A stretch of DNA of 64,000 nucleotides from G963665545 sp963665545 (GTDB taxonomy: Bacteria > Pseudomonadota > Gammaproteobacteria > Xanthomonadales > SZUA-36): the NCBI GenBank assembly GCA_963665545.2, contig CAXXKZ010000004.1, positions 310,001 through 374,000 on the forward strand, read 5' to 3'. Of the stretch, positions 9,326 through 17,866 are shown in pieces. Position 1 is the first letter of the stretch. Each line of letters begins with the position of its first letter. The position numbers and the translations under genes were made by a program. The notes under the pieces are model-generated. The model ran no database searches. It saw only the letters and a program-made list of their open reading frames with translations, and was not told where the DNA came from.

Positions 9326-10486
9326 ATGAACACAAGAAAATGGAATAACGTTGAAGATATGCGTCGTGCTGCAAAATCCCGGCTGCCATCGCCTATTTTC
9401 AACTACATGGACGGCGGGGCCGATGATGAATGGACGTTGCGGCGCAATACTTCGGCATTCAACGATTATGAGCTGATGCCGCGCTACTTGCGCAATATCG
9501 AACACATCGATCTGAAAACCAGGCTGCTGGGCACCACGCTCGATATGCCGTTGTACCTGGCACCCACCGGCATGTCCCGGCTGTTTCATCATGGCAGGGA
9601 GCTGGCGGTGGCAAAAGCCGCTCAGAAATATGGCACGCTCTACAGCCTCTCGACGCTGGGCACCGCCAGCATCGAAGAAATTGCCGAAGTGAATACCGGA
9701 CCCAAGATGTTCCAGATTTACATTCTCAAGGACCGCGAGCTCACTCGCGAATTTGTGCAGCGGTGCAAGGCGGAAAACTACCAGGCCATGTGTCTGACGG
9801 TGGACACCGCGCTGGCCGGCAATCGAGAACGTGACATTGTTTCCGGCTTCACCATGCCGCCACGTTTTACTATGAAAAGCCTGTGGAGCTTCATGACCCA
9901 TCCCTATTGGGCGATGCACCTGGCGCTCCATCCTGGTTTCAAGCTGTCCAATGTGGCGCACCGTGTTGACGCCATAGAGAAAAGCACGATGGGCGTGATT
10001 CAGTACGTCAATGACCAGCTTGACCGCACCGTCACCTGGGACGATGTGGCCTGGTTGGTCGAGCAGTGGGATGGACCCTTCGTGTTGAAGGGAATCCAGG
10101 CCCCACAAGACGCCAGGCGCTGCGTCGATGTGGGCGTCAGTGCGGTGATGATCTCCAATCATGGTGGTCGGCAACTTGAAGGCACGCCGGCGCCAGTGGA
10201 CTGCATCATGCCGATACGGGACGAAGTAGGAGATTCGCTGGAATTGATCGTTGATGGTGGCATCCGGCGCGGCACCCATGTGCTCAAATCACTGGCGCTG
10301 GGCGCGGATGCCTGTTCCATCGGTCGGGGTTATCTATATGCGCTGGCTGCCGGCGGTCAGGCTGGAGTGGAACGGGCTCTGGAATTGTTCAGGAGCGAGA
10401 TCGAGAGGGATATGGCCCTGATGGGCTGTACCCGGATTGCCGACCTGAATCGCTCCTACCTGCGGGTGGCGGGTGCTGCCATTTAG
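9326..10486 (+). CDS. lldD: FMN-dependent alpha-hydroxy-acid (L-lactate) dehydrogenase/oxidase
   Basis: 386 residues, full-length for the LldD/glycolate oxidase family. Motifs in order are SPIFNYMDGGADDEWTLR, LAPTGMSRLFHHGRELA, YSLSTLGTASIEEIA, FQIYILKDRE, LTVDTALAGNRERD, VLKGIQAPQDA with the flavin-activating Lys, ISNHGGRQLEG with the catalytic His and Arg, and IVDGGIRRGTHVLKSLALGADACSIGRGYLYAL, the phosphate-binding end. It oxidises a short 2-hydroxy acid, most likely L-lactate, to the 2-oxo acid; whether electrons go to quinone or oxygen cannot be read from sequence. The symbol is by family resemblance. Confidence 0.8.
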   Translation: MNTRKWNNVEDMRRAAKSRLPSPIFNYMDGGADDEWTLRRNTSAFNDYELMPRYLRNIEHIDLKTRLLGTTLDMPLYLAPTGMSRLFHHGRELAVAKAAQKYGTLYSLSTLGTASIEEIAEVNTGPKMFQIYILKDRELTREFVQRCKAENYQAMCLTVDTALAGNRERDIVSGFTMPPRFTMKSLWSFMTHPYWAMHLALHPGFKLSNVAHRVDAIEKSTMGVIQYVNDQLDRTVTWDDVAWLVEQWDGPFVLKGIQAPQDARRCVDVGVSAVMISNHGGRQLEGTPAPVDCIMPIRDEVGDSLELIVDGGIRRGTHVLKSLALGADACSIGRGYLYALAAGGQAGVERALELFRSEIERDMALMGCTRIADLNRSYLRVAGAAI

Positions 10487-10504
10487 GCTGCGTTTTGCTG
10501 CGGC

Positions 10505-11674
10505 TCAGACCACCCGCAGCCGAATTACACCGGCGGCCTCACCAATTTCCCGAAGGACATTTTCCGAGGGCGCATCTTCCACGTCGATGATGTTGTAAGC
10601 GATGCCGCCGCGGGACTTGTTGACCATATCAATCACGTTAATATTGCGGTCGGCCAGAACCGACAGCACCGAACCCAGCACGCGGGGAATATTCTCATTG
10701 CAGAAAGTAACCCGATATCCGCCATTGCGGCCCATCCGCGTTTGCGGAAAGTTGACCGAATTGATGATGTTGCCATTGACCAGAAAATCAATCAGTTGAT
10801 CGGCAGCCATGACCGCGCAGTTCTGCTCGGCCTCGCGCGTGCTGGCGCCAATATGGGGCAGCAGCAGGCAGTCTGACCTGCCCAGTAATTGTGGTGAGGG
10901 GAAGTCGGTAATGTAGCGGCCCAGCCGCTTTTCATCGAGTGCAGCAACCACCGCCCGCGTATCCACGATTTCTTCCCGGGCGAAATTCAGCAGGTTGCAT
11001 TCTGGCTTGAAGTGGCTCAACGCCTCGCTGTCGATCAGGTCGTTGGTGGCGTCGATGGCGGGCACGTGAAGACTGACGAAGTCTGCCACTTTGACCAGGG
11101 CCTCCAGACTGTCCATTTTCTCCACCCGGCTCGACAAACGCCAGGCCGCATCCACCGAAATGGCCGGATCGAAGCCGGCAACGTTCATGTCCAATTCCAG
11201 CGCCAGGTTAGCCACCCGTGACCCGATGGCGCCCAGACCGATGACACCCAGAGTCTTGCCGGCAATTTCGCTGCCGCTAAAGCGCCTTTTTTCGGCCTCC
11301 AGCTGGCGCGACATTTCATCGTAATCGAGAGACTCGGCCAACTGTTGCACATGTGTGATGCCCTCGAAGATATTTCTCGAGCCCAGAAACAGGGCGGCAA
11401 CCACCAACTCCTTGACCGCATTGGCATTCGCCCCCGGCGTATTGAAGACCACGATACCGCGGCTGGTGAGGTCGTCAACCGGAATATTATTCACACCGGC
11501 GCCGGCGCGCGCGACCGCCGTGAGGCTTTCCGGAAACACCGCATCATGCAGCTTGTGGCTTCTCAGCAGGTAGGCGTGAGGCTCGGCCAGATCAGGCCCC
11601 ACCAAGAACCTGTCCGCTCCGAAACGATCCAGTCCTTTATTCGATATGTTGTTAAAAATATTGATATTAAACAT
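10505..11674 (-). CDS. serA: D-3-phosphoglycerate dehydrogenase
   Basis: 389 residues. The NAD-binding domain has GVIGLGAIGSRVANLA, then an Asp/Glu-type dinucleotide acceptor near VAGFDPAIS. The active site shows LLPHIGASTREAE with the catalytic His, and the C-terminal ACT domain starts VTFCNENIPRVLGSVL. It catalyses the first committed step of serine synthesis. Its start overlaps the end of serC by 8 nt (11667-11674), so the two genes form one operon, serC then serA, on the minus strand. The short N-terminus (MFNINIFNNISNKGLDRFG) is that of the short SerA type with one ACT domain, which may give serine feedback control. Confidence 0.9.
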   Translation of the reverse strand: MFNINIFNNISNKGLDRFGADRFLVGPDLAEPHAYLLRSHKLHDAVFPESLTAVARAGAGVNNIPVDDLTSRGIVVFNTPGANANAVKELVVAALFLGSRNIFEGITHVQQLAESLDYDEMSRQLEAEKRRFSGSEIAGKTLGVIGLGAIGSRVANLALELDMNVAGFDPAISVDAAWRLSSRVEKMDSLEALVKVADFVSLHVPAIDATNDLIDSEALSHFKPECNLLNFAREEIVDTRAVVAALDEKRLGRYITDFPSPQLLGRSDCLLLPHIGASTREAEQNCAVMAADQLIDFLVNGNIINSVNFPQTRMGRNGGYRVTFCNENIPRVLGSVLSVLADRNINVIDMVNKSRGGIAYNIIDVEDAPSENVLREIGEAAGVIRLRVV

Positions 11675-12860
11675 TTTTATTTTCCAAAATTGTTGACCTT
11701 CCCCACTCGATCCACGGCATCAGCTTCTCCAGGTCGTCGGTTTCCACGGTGGCGCCACACCAGATTCTCAGCCCTGGGGGCGCATCACGGTAGGCACCGA
11801 TATCGTGGGCAACGCCCTCCTCTTCGAGAAGATTGACGAGCAGATGCACCTGATCCTCGTCCAGGTCGAGGACCAGGCAAACGCTGGTATTGGAACGGCT
11901 TTCATCGGTTTCGGCGAGAAAGCTGATCCAGTCAAAGCGCGCCACGAAATCCTCGATGACAGCAAGATTCCGATTGCAACGTGCGATCGTGGCCTCGACC
12001 CCACCAAGGCCTTGCACCCAGTCGAGCGCATCGAGGTAATCGGCCACACATAACATCGAAGGGGTGTTGATTGTAGCGCCGTGAAATATTCCTTGATTCA
12101 GCTTGCCGGCCTTCGTCAATCTGAAAATCTTGGGCAACGGCCAGGGCGGCGAATACGTTTCCAGCCGCTCTACCGCACGAGGACTGAGGATCAGCATGCC
12201 GTGGGCGCCTTCTCCGCCCAGCACTTTTTGCCAGCTAAAGGTAATAACGTCCAACTTTGACCAGGGCAGGTCCACCGCAAATACCGCAGAGGTGGCGTCG
12301 CAGATGGTCAGGCCGCTACGTTGATCGCTGATCCAGTCACCGTCCGGCACCCTGACGCCGGAGGTCGTGCCGTTCCAGGTGAACACCGTGTCATGGTCAG
12401 GATTGACCGTGGACAAATCAGGAAGCTGTCCATAATCAGCCGTCAGGTGGCACACCTCACGAAGTTTGAGCTGCTGTTCAATGTCAGTCAGCCAGCCGCG
12501 GCCAAACGACTCCCAGGCGAGAACGTCGACCGGCTTTGGTCCCAACAAGGACCATAAAGCCATCTCCACCGCGCCGGTATCCGAGGCCGGCACCACGCCG
12601 ACACGGTAGTCATTCGGCAATCTCAGTATTTCTGCAGTCTTCGCACAGGCGCGACCCAGAGCGGCCTTGCCCAGTGCGGCCCGATGAGAACGACCCAGCG
12701 TATCAAGGTCCAGGCCGGTGACCGTGTAGCCCGGACGCTTGCTGCATGGACCCGATGAGAAATTGGAATTGCTGGGTCTTGTGGCCGGTTTCAATGCATC
12801 TTCTCCGCTTGGGTTGGTCTGGCTGATTGTCGAGCGCACGATCGTATTTGTCGATGGCAC
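11667..12860 (-). CDS. serC: Phosphoserine aminotransferase
   Basis: 397 residues. It contains NFSSGPCSKRPGY near the N-terminus, LGRSHRAALGKA, VPASDTGAVEMALWSLLG, FTWNGTTSGVRVPDG, ICDATSAVFAVDLPW and the PLP lysine in TFSWQKVLGGEGAHGML. This is the SerC type found in alphaproteobacteria and methanogens, not the E. coli type. It converts 3-phosphohydroxypyruvate to phosphoserine, directly upstream of and overlapping serA. The first 30 residues are not conserved, so the true start may lie slightly downstream. Confidence 0.87.
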   Translation of the reverse strand: MPSTNTIVRSTISQTNPSGEDALKPATRPSNSNFSSGPCSKRPGYTVTGLDLDTLGRSHRAALGKAALGRACAKTAEILRLPNDYRVGVVPASDTGAVEMALWSLLGPKPVDVLAWESFGRGWLTDIEQQLKLREVCHLTADYGQLPDLSTVNPDHDTVFTWNGTTSGVRVPDGDWISDQRSGLTICDATSAVFAVDLPWSKLDVITFSWQKVLGGEGAHGMLILSPRAVERLETYSPPWPLPKIFRLTKAGKLNQGIFHGATINTPSMLCVADYLDALDWVQGLGGVEATIARCNRNLAVIEDFVARFDWISFLAETDESRSNTSVCLVLDLDEDQVHLLVNLLEEEGVAHDIGAYRDAPPGLRIWCGATVETDDLEKLMPWIEWGRSTILENKNV

Positions 12861-13002
12861 TGGCTGATCGTACTGGCCGATCGCACAGGGTGACCCATGT
12901 CATTATGGGGACGGCTCCGCGGCACACAACCTCAAATCCGCAGATTGCCCAAATCGGCCAAGTGGGTAGAATGAGCACATTGCCAGCAACCAGGAAACGA
13001 CC

Positions 13003-13638
13003 TTGAACGACATCACTGCCATGCAGGCCCGCGTACTCGGCTGCCTCATCAAAAAGAAGGAAACCACGCCTGAGCAGTATCCATTGACGCTGAATGCTTT
13101 GCGCAATGCCTGCAACCAAAAAACAGCGCGCTCGCCCGTGACCCAGTTTAGCGAAGGTGAGGTGGGGCACACAGTTCGGGAACTGGAAGCGCTCGGCCTG
13201 GTACGGGAAGCGTGGGGCGCCCGGGTGGCAAAGTACGAACACCTGGCGGGTAAAGTGCTGGGATTGCAGAGCAAGGGCCTGGCACTGCTCTGCCCAATGA
13301 TGTTGCGCGGGCCGCAGACACTGGGCGAGCTACGTACTCATGCACACCGGCTGTATGACTTTTCAGACCTCGAAGACGTGCAGTATGCCTTGCGTCGTTT
13401 GGAAGACCACGAGCCGCCCCTGGTCAGCTCGATACCCCGGCAGCCCGGCCAAAAGGAAGAACGCTACGCCCACTTGCTGTGTGGCGAACCGGTAATACCG
13501 GTAACCGTCAAGACCCATGCTGCCGCGGCACCCCTGCAGAGCGATCTCAGCCAGCGAATTGAGGGCCTCGAACTGGCGCTTGAGGACTGTCGTGACCGGC
13601 TGGAGAGACTGGAGTCCAGGTTCGATGGCGACTCATGA
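13003..13638 (+). CDS. yceH: YceH-family (UPF0502/DUF480) protein
   Basis: 211 residues, starting at TTG 13003 with AGGA 7 nt upstream. The N-terminus reads MNDITAMQARVLGCLIKKKETTPEQYPLT, typical of the family, and two winged-helix-like repeats follow (EVGHTVRELEALGLV and DVQYALRRLEDHEPPLV). The C-terminal 35 residues form a short coiled coil (LSQRIEGLELALEDCRDRLERLE). The function is unproven; the fold suggests DNA or protein binding. It is separated from the divergent serC gene by 142 nt. Confidence 0.85.
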   Translation: MNDITAMQARVLGCLIKKKETTPEQYPLTLNALRNACNQKTARSPVTQFSEGEVGHTVRELEALGLVREAWGARVAKYEHLAGKVLGLQSKGLALLCPMMLRGPQTLGELRTHAHRLYDFSDLEDVQYALRRLEDHEPPLVSSIPRQPGQKEERYAHLLCGEPVIPVTVKTHAAAAPLQSDLSQRIEGLELALEDCRDRLERLESRFDGDS

Positions 13639-13686
13639 ACTTAATGGCTCTGGATTACTGACCCCGACATCATTACACTTCATGTT

Positions 13687-14049
13687 ATGAAATTGGTCGA
13701 AATTTTTGAAAACTCAGAGGATCTTGTCAGTTTTTCGGCGGGAGATGTGATCTTTGAAGAGGGCGGCGAGGGCGACTTGATGTACGTTGTCATGAGTGGT
13801 GAGATTCGACTTTCGCTGCGTGGCGACACCATTGGGGTGGAGTATGCCGGCGGCATTGTCGGTGAGATGGCCCTGTTGAATTCCAGTGAGCGCAGCGCCA
13901 CCGGCACCGCGACCAAACCGACTGTTCTCGCGCCCATCGACGAGGAAAGTTTCTTCTCCCTGATTCGGCACCAGCCCGAATTTGCTTTACACGTGATGAA
14001 TGTCCTGGCCGACCGGCTGCGGCTGGCAAACGAACTCTTGGCAAGCTAG
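13687..14049 (+). CDS. Stand-alone cyclic-nucleotide-binding domain protein
   Basis: 120 residues, made of a single Crp/Fnr-type beta-roll: FSAGDVIFEEGGEGDLMYVVMSGEIRL, GGIVGEMALLNSSERSATGTAT and a closing helix FALHVMNVLADRLRLAN. There is no DNA-binding domain, so it is not a classic regulator. The cNMP-pocket Arg expected after GE-AL is present as SERSAT. The TAG stop at 14047-14049 overlaps the boundary repeat at 14046-14057, which is cut by an IS3 element, so the original gene end might have been longer; the length nevertheless fits other stand-alone CNBD proteins. Confidence 0.75.
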   Translation: MKLVEIFENSEDLVSFSAGDVIFEEGGEGDLMYVVMSGEIRLSLRGDTIGVEYAGGIVGEMALLNSSERSATGTATKPTVLAPIDEESFFSLIRHQPEFALHVMNVLADRLRLANELLAS

Positions 14050-14057
14050 CTGTGAAG
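14046..14057 (+). repeat. Boundary repeat, copy 3 (left end of islet B, truncated by IS3)
   Basis: CTAGCTGTGAAG, the first 11 bases of the repeat seen intact at 6262 and 17841, joined directly to the IS3 terminus at 14058. Its TAG is the stop codon of the preceding gene, exactly as at copy 1. Confidence 0.55.
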
Positions 14058-14116
14058 TGGTCCAATAGATTGTACAACCCAGTTAAGAGATAATTTATTT
14101 AACTGGGAGAAGTAAA

Positions 14117-14410
14117 TTGAGAAGAAGAAAAAAGTATTCAAAGGAGTTCAAACTGGATGCAGTCAGTTTGGTAGTCGATCAAGGTTATAGCCGTGCAGAA
14201 GCTGCCAGAAGCCTTGGGCTTAATGGCAATATGCTCGGTCGTTGGGTTTCAGAACACCGAGCCGATGGTGGGCAATCTTTCCGCGGGAACGGCAAACTCA
14301 CCCCGGAACAGGAAGAAATCCGGAAGTTAAGATCGCAGGTCAAAAACCTGAAAATGGAGAAAGAAATCCTAAAAAAAGCGACGGTCTTCTTTGCCAAAGA
14401 AATGAAATGA
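14117..14410 (+). CDS. IS3-family transposase OrfA
   Basis: 97 residues. It has a helix-turn-helix of the transposase-8 type (YSKEFKLDAVSLVVDQGYSR, then AEAARSLGLNGNMLGRWV), followed by a leucine-zipper-like segment EIRKLRSQVKNLKMEKEILKK. It binds the element ends. The frame carries an A7 run at 14371-14377 (codons CTA AAA AAA GCG) at which a -1 slip leads straight into orfB. Confidence 0.9.
   Translation: MRRRKKYSKEFKLDAVSLVVDQGYSRAEAARSLGLNGNMLGRWVSEHRADGGQSFRGNGKLTPEQEEIRKLRSQVKNLKMEKEILKKATVFFAKEMK
14371..14377 (+). promoter_or_regulatory. Probable programmed -1 frameshift site (A7)
   Basis: Seven A residues in register A AAA AAA relative to orfA. The -1 frame at this point is the orfB frame and is open, so a slip yields an OrfAB fusion, the normal active transposase in the IS3 family. 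Confidence 0.75.
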
Positions 14411-15285
14411 AATATTTGTTTGTCACCCAACACAAGAAGACCTGGCCAATCGACCTGATGTGTCGAGTACTGGGTGTCAGCCGACAAGGTTATTACCACT
14501 ATCGGCGAATTACAGAAGCCAGGCTGGCGGATCCGGAGCACCAGGAGATGCTGGACTGGATGAAGGATATAGCCGTTGCCAGCCAATATACCTATGGCCG
14601 GCGGCGCATGAAAAGAGCGATGAATGCATTGGGTTTTCCGATCAGCAGAACGAAGACCGTGAACCTGATGAAAGAAGCGGTTATTCAAGTTCGTCATAAA
14701 AAGAAATTCAAAGTGACCACCAACAGCAATCATAAATTGCCGTTATTTGAAAATTTATTGGAACGGCAATTTGACGTTGAGCAACCCAACCAGGTTTTTG
14801 CTTCAGACATCACCTATGTCTGGACCCAGCAAGGCTGGTTGTATCTGGCTGTTGTGATTGATTTATATTCCAGAAAAGTTGTGGGCTGGAGTATGAGCAG
14901 CCGAATGACCGCACAGCTGGTGTGTGATGCATTGACGATGGCGATCTGGTTGCGCAGGCCAAAAGCAGGCTTGATCCACCATTCTGACCGCGGATCCCAA
15001 TATGCCAGTAAAGCTTGCAGGCGATTATTGAAAGCGCATGGCTTCAAAGGCAGCATGAGCCGAAAAGGCGACTGCTGGGATAACGCTGTTGTGGAGAGCT
15101 TCTTCGGCAGCCTGAAGCAGGAACGGGTGCACTGGCGACACTACCAGACCCGCTATGAAGCCCAGCAGGATATCCTGGATTACATATCGATGTTTTATAA
15201 CAGTTACAGACTGCATTCGTACCTCAATTACAGAAGTCCGAATCAGTTTGAAATGGAAATGACAGAATTAAGAAAAGTTGCTTAA
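14407..15285 (+). CDS. IS3-family transposase OrfB (integrase domain)
   Basis: Starting at ATG 14407, overlapping orfA by 4 nt, it has 292 residues. The HTH_21 segment (YTYGRRRMKRAMNALG) precedes the rve integrase core with the DDE triad: D in FASDITYVWT, D in IHHSDRGSQYAS and E in DNAVVESFFGSLK. The frame is also open upstream to 14242, as needed for the frameshifted OrfAB fusion. It appears intact. Confidence 0.92.
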   Translation: MKYLFVTQHKKTWPIDLMCRVLGVSRQGYYHYRRITEARLADPEHQEMLDWMKDIAVASQYTYGRRRMKRAMNALGFPISRTKTVNLMKEAVIQVRHKKKFKVTTNSNHKLPLFENLLERQFDVEQPNQVFASDITYVWTQQGWLYLAVVIDLYSRKVVGWSMSSRMTAQLVCDALTMAIWLRRPKAGLIHHSDRGSQYASKACRRLLKAHGFKGSMSRKGDCWDNAVVESFFGSLKQERVHWRHYQTRYEAQQDILDYISMFYNSYRLHSYLNYRSPNQFEMEMTELRKVA

Positions 15286-15336
15286 CTGGGTTGTATCAAA
15301 TAGCTTGACCACGTCAGCCTGAGGCATAAGAGTGAT

Positions 15337-16721
15337 GAGCTATTGTCAAATCTGGTGTTTAGCCATTTGATTCAAGCGGCGACCTGATCAATCTCTTTTA
15401 CCTCGATCCCATCTTTGAATTTCACCCCCGTAATCACCTTGGCCAGGTAATCAAAGCCGCGTAGCCGGCGCCATTTCTTTTCCGCACACTGGCTCAATTT
15501 GAACATCATATGCAACATGCCATTGCGCGTCAGACAACCTTTGGATCTTTTGGTCCGGTGGCGGATGGTGGCAAAGGTGGATTCAATCGGGTTGCTGGTC
15601 CGGATGCTCTGCCAGTGTTGGGCCGGAAAATCATAAAATGCCAACAGTTCATCCCGATCCTTGAGCAAACAGCTCGTCGCTTTCGGGTATTTCGCCTCAA
15701 AGATCTCAATAAACAAATCAAACGCCTTGTTTGCATCATCCTTGGTTTCCGCCTGCCAGATGGCGTGCAGGGCCTGCTTGGCTTTGGGTTGTGCGGATTT
15801 CGGCAAACAATTCAGTACATTCATGGTCTTGTGCATCCAGCAGCGTTGCTGGCGGCTGGCCGGAAAGATTTCATCCAGCGCCGCCCAAAAACCCATCGCA
15901 CCATCACCAATCGCCAGTTGTGGGGCGCTCATGCCGCGCGACTTCAGATTCAGCAACACCTCACGCCAACTCTGAGTCGATTCCCGCACCCCGTCCTCAA
16001 TCGCCAGAAAATGTTTTTCGCCGCGTTCATTGACACCAATGATCACCAGCGCGCAGAGCTTGGCATCCTCCGCCCGCAGCCCACTGTAGACACCATCAGC
16101 CCAGACATACACCCACCGGTCCTGTCCCAGGCGACGCTGGCTCCACGCTCGATATTCCTCCGCCCATACCTGTTTCAGGCGGGATACCGTGCTGGCCGAC
16201 AGACCCTGTGCCTGCGGGCCCACCAGTACCCGCAACGCCTCAGCCATCTCACCGCTGGATACCCCTTTGAGGTACAACCACGGAATGGCTGCCTCGAAAG
16301 TCGCTGTCTTGCGCACATATGGCGGCACCAGCACCGACTGAAAACTCACTGCTTCACCGGTCTTCGAGCGCACCTTGGGAATTCTCACCCGGATCGGTCC
16401 CAGGCCGGTCTGCAACTCACGTTCTGGCAGGTAACCGTTGCGCACCACACCGGCATGACCTGATTCGGTACGCCAATCCTGATACTTGGCCAGCAGCTCC
16501 TGGACTTCACTTTCCACCGCTTCGGCGAGCAGCTTCCGGGCGCCTTCTTTGAGCAATTCGGTCAACGGATCGGCACTGATTGCTCGACGTTCCAGTTCAA
16601 TAACATTATTCTTGTTCATAGTGGCGTATCTCCTTTGGTTGCTTTGAAGTTTGGTAACAACAAATCAACCAGATACGCCGCTTTTTTTCAACTGCTCAAA
16701 CACCAGATTCGATCATAACTC
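15337..16721 (-). mobile_element. IS256-family element, copy A
   Basis: 1385 bp. The end upstream of the transposase reads GAGTTATGATCGAATCTGG and the other end GAGCTATTGTCAAATCTGG, each followed by TGTTT, giving an imperfect terminal repeat of about 28 bp. The flanking 9-bp duplication AAGAGTGAT is exact. It disrupts the second IS110 copy. Confidence 0.95.
15372..16619 (-). CDS. IS256-family (mutator-type) transposase, copy A
   Basis: 415 residues, taken as the reference for all copies in this window. The catalytic acidic residues are D175 (VWADGVYSG), D239 (AIGDGAMGF) and E346 (SNPIESTFA), with the family's C-rich helical insertion (RCWMHKTMNVLNCLP) between the last two. A 5' hairpin (GGCGTATCT/AGATACGCC) precedes the ATG and overlaps the ribosome site, a likely brake on read-through expression. 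The gene is intact and probably functional. Confidence 0.95.
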   Translation of the reverse strand: MNKNNVIELERRAISADPLTELLKEGARKLLAEAVESEVQELLAKYQDWRTESGHAGVVRNGYLPERELQTGLGPIRVRIPKVRSKTGEAVSFQSVLVPPYVRKTATFEAAIPWLYLKGVSSGEMAEALRVLVGPQAQGLSASTVSRLKQVWAEEYRAWSQRRLGQDRWVYVWADGVYSGLRAEDAKLCALVIIGVNERGEKHFLAIEDGVRESTQSWREVLLNLKSRGMSAPQLAIGDGAMGFWAALDEIFPASRQQRCWMHKTMNVLNCLPKSAQPKAKQALHAIWQAETKDDANKAFDLFIEIFEAKYPKATSCLLKDRDELLAFYDFPAQHWQSIRTSNPIESTFATIRHRTKRSKGCLTRNGMLHMMFKLSQCAEKKWRRLRGFDYLAKVITGVKFKDGIEVKEIDQVAA

Positions 16722-17478
16722 AAGAGTGATCCGCATGATGCCTGGTTGTTAGCACGCTATCTCAGCCACGAAGCGCAGTCATTGCCTCGTCATTGCCCGT
16801 CAGACCAGCATTCACGGGAGCTGTGGGCTTTGATTAAGCGTCGCGCTGTGGTGGTTGGAGTGCGTAAAAACATGCGCATGAGCATGCGCCAAGTGTCGCT
16901 GTCAGGCCGAGAAGTGGAACAGGCCTGCAGCCGCTTGATCCAGCGCATCGAATGCCGGATTGAGTATTTGCTAAGGGCGTTGGGCCTGCAACAAGACTAT
17001 GCGCGTTGCCAACAGATACCGGGCCTTGGACCCGCCACAGCTGCTGGGTTGGTGGCGGCCTTTCATCGCGGCGTGTTCGCTTCATCGGATGCCTTTGTGG
17101 CCTACCTCGGCCTGGACATACGATTGCGGCGGTCTGGTCGCATGCAGGGCAAGCACAAGCTGACCAAGAATGGCGAGAAGGAGATACGACGATTGCTATT
17201 TTGTGCCGCTCACGCGGCCCGCAACGAACCTCGATTCGAGCGCTATCATCAGCGTCAACTGGATAAGGGACTTTCAAAAACCGCTGCTCGAGTGATATTG
17301 GGGCGCAAGTTGGTCAGGATTGCATATGCCCTTATGAGTCGAGGCGAAACATTCAAACCGTGTGTAACCATGGCTTGACCAGACCCATAGAATCTTGTCG
17401 GCGCTCGGCATCCTTGAAGGCGTGGCCAGTAGCCCGCTCACGGGGCTTTCCTAACTCTGGCACAAGCCGGTTGGGAGT

Positions 17479-17571
17479 AAGGGGTCTTCTTGCAGGACCC
17501 TTTGAAACAGGGATGTTTCAAGAGGAGCGTCCCATGGATGGGCTCGAGCGCGTCCTGCAAGGAGATTCCTT
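17479..17571. repeat. Diverged inverted copy of the cruciform repeat (islet B)
   Basis: It begins AAGGGGTCTTCTTGCAGGA as in islet A, but the second arm has decayed to TCCTGCAAGGAGATTCCTT. The DNA from the IS110 3' end to this block (17379-17571) is a near inverted copy of 6328-6520. Confidence 0.7.
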
Positions 17572-17811
17572 GCTCCGAACCGGCGCCTCACCAATGAGTA
17601 GGATGTTTCAAGAGGAGCCCACACGACCACATGGATGTGGGAGGTAGAGCCATGCCGGGAGCAATTGCCGAGGGATGTGCAGGCGCCGTGTGGCGGGTCC
17701 TGGAAACAGCACTGTCACTCTCAGCCGGCTCCCTGATAAAGATGACAAACGCAGATACCCCAGCCCATTCGAACAATGAACTGAGAACCAACCAGATTTT
17801 GGCGCACTTTT
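17572..17811. other. Islet B right part, no gene seen
   Basis: Starts like the islet A end (GGCGCCTCAC) and then departs from it. It contains a CACATCC/GGATGTG-type palindrome near 17630 and short frames without family features. I see nothing codable with confidence. Confidence 0.4.
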
Positions 17812-17841
17812 GTGAACAACGATGCTGGAATTCACAGCTAG
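17812..17841 (-). repeat. Boundary repeat, copy 4 (right end of islet B)
   Basis: On the minus strand it reads CTAGCTGTGAATTCCAGCA and then TCGTTGTTCAC, inverted relative to copies 1 and 3. It overlaps by three bases a perfect 9-bp hairpin, and the stop codon of the M2 peptidase gene lies 25 nt away. Confidence 0.75.
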
Positions 17842-17860
17842 GGCCTGTTCACAGGCCCTA
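17839..17860 (-). terminator. Hairpin downstream of the M2 peptidase gene
   Basis: TAGGGCCTG and CAGGCCCTA form a perfect 9-bp GC-rich stem with a 4-nt loop, 6 nt after the peptidase stop. There is no U-run, so a terminator role is only possible. Confidence 0.4.
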
Positions 17861-17866
17861 AGTCAT

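Larger units (their letters stand above)
14058..15311 (+). mobile_element. IS3-family element no. 1 (complete)
   Basis: Imperfect terminal repeats begin TGGTCCAATAGATTGTACAA on the left and TGGTCAAGCTATTTGATACA on the right (inverted), both running into CCCAGTTAA. The element is 1254 bp with orfA and orfB in between. The flanks (GAAG left, CGTC right) show no 3-4 bp target duplication, so the copy sits at a rearrangement joint between the CNBD gene end and an IS110 fragment. Confidence 0.85.
15312..17378 (+). pseudogene. IS110-family transposase, 5'-truncated by IS3 and split by IS256
   Basis: The first 24 nt (15312-15335, CGTCAGCCTGAGGCATAAG...) and the region 16722-17378 match the complete IS110 gene at 6521-7459. 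The part coding for about the first 110 residues is absent, replaced by the IS3 end at 15311. IS256 copy A is inserted with the 9-bp duplication AAGAGTGAT (15328-15336 and 16722-16730). The remaining 3' part is open to the same C-terminus, GETFKPCVTMA. It lies opposite in orientation to the copy in islet A, so the two islets form a long inverted repeat. Confidence 0.85.

Noticed and set aside
15510..16463. A 317-codon open frame antisense to each IS256 transposase
   Set aside because: It is a codon-bias shadow of the transposase: it occurs in every copy, has no ribosome site of its own and shows no domain.
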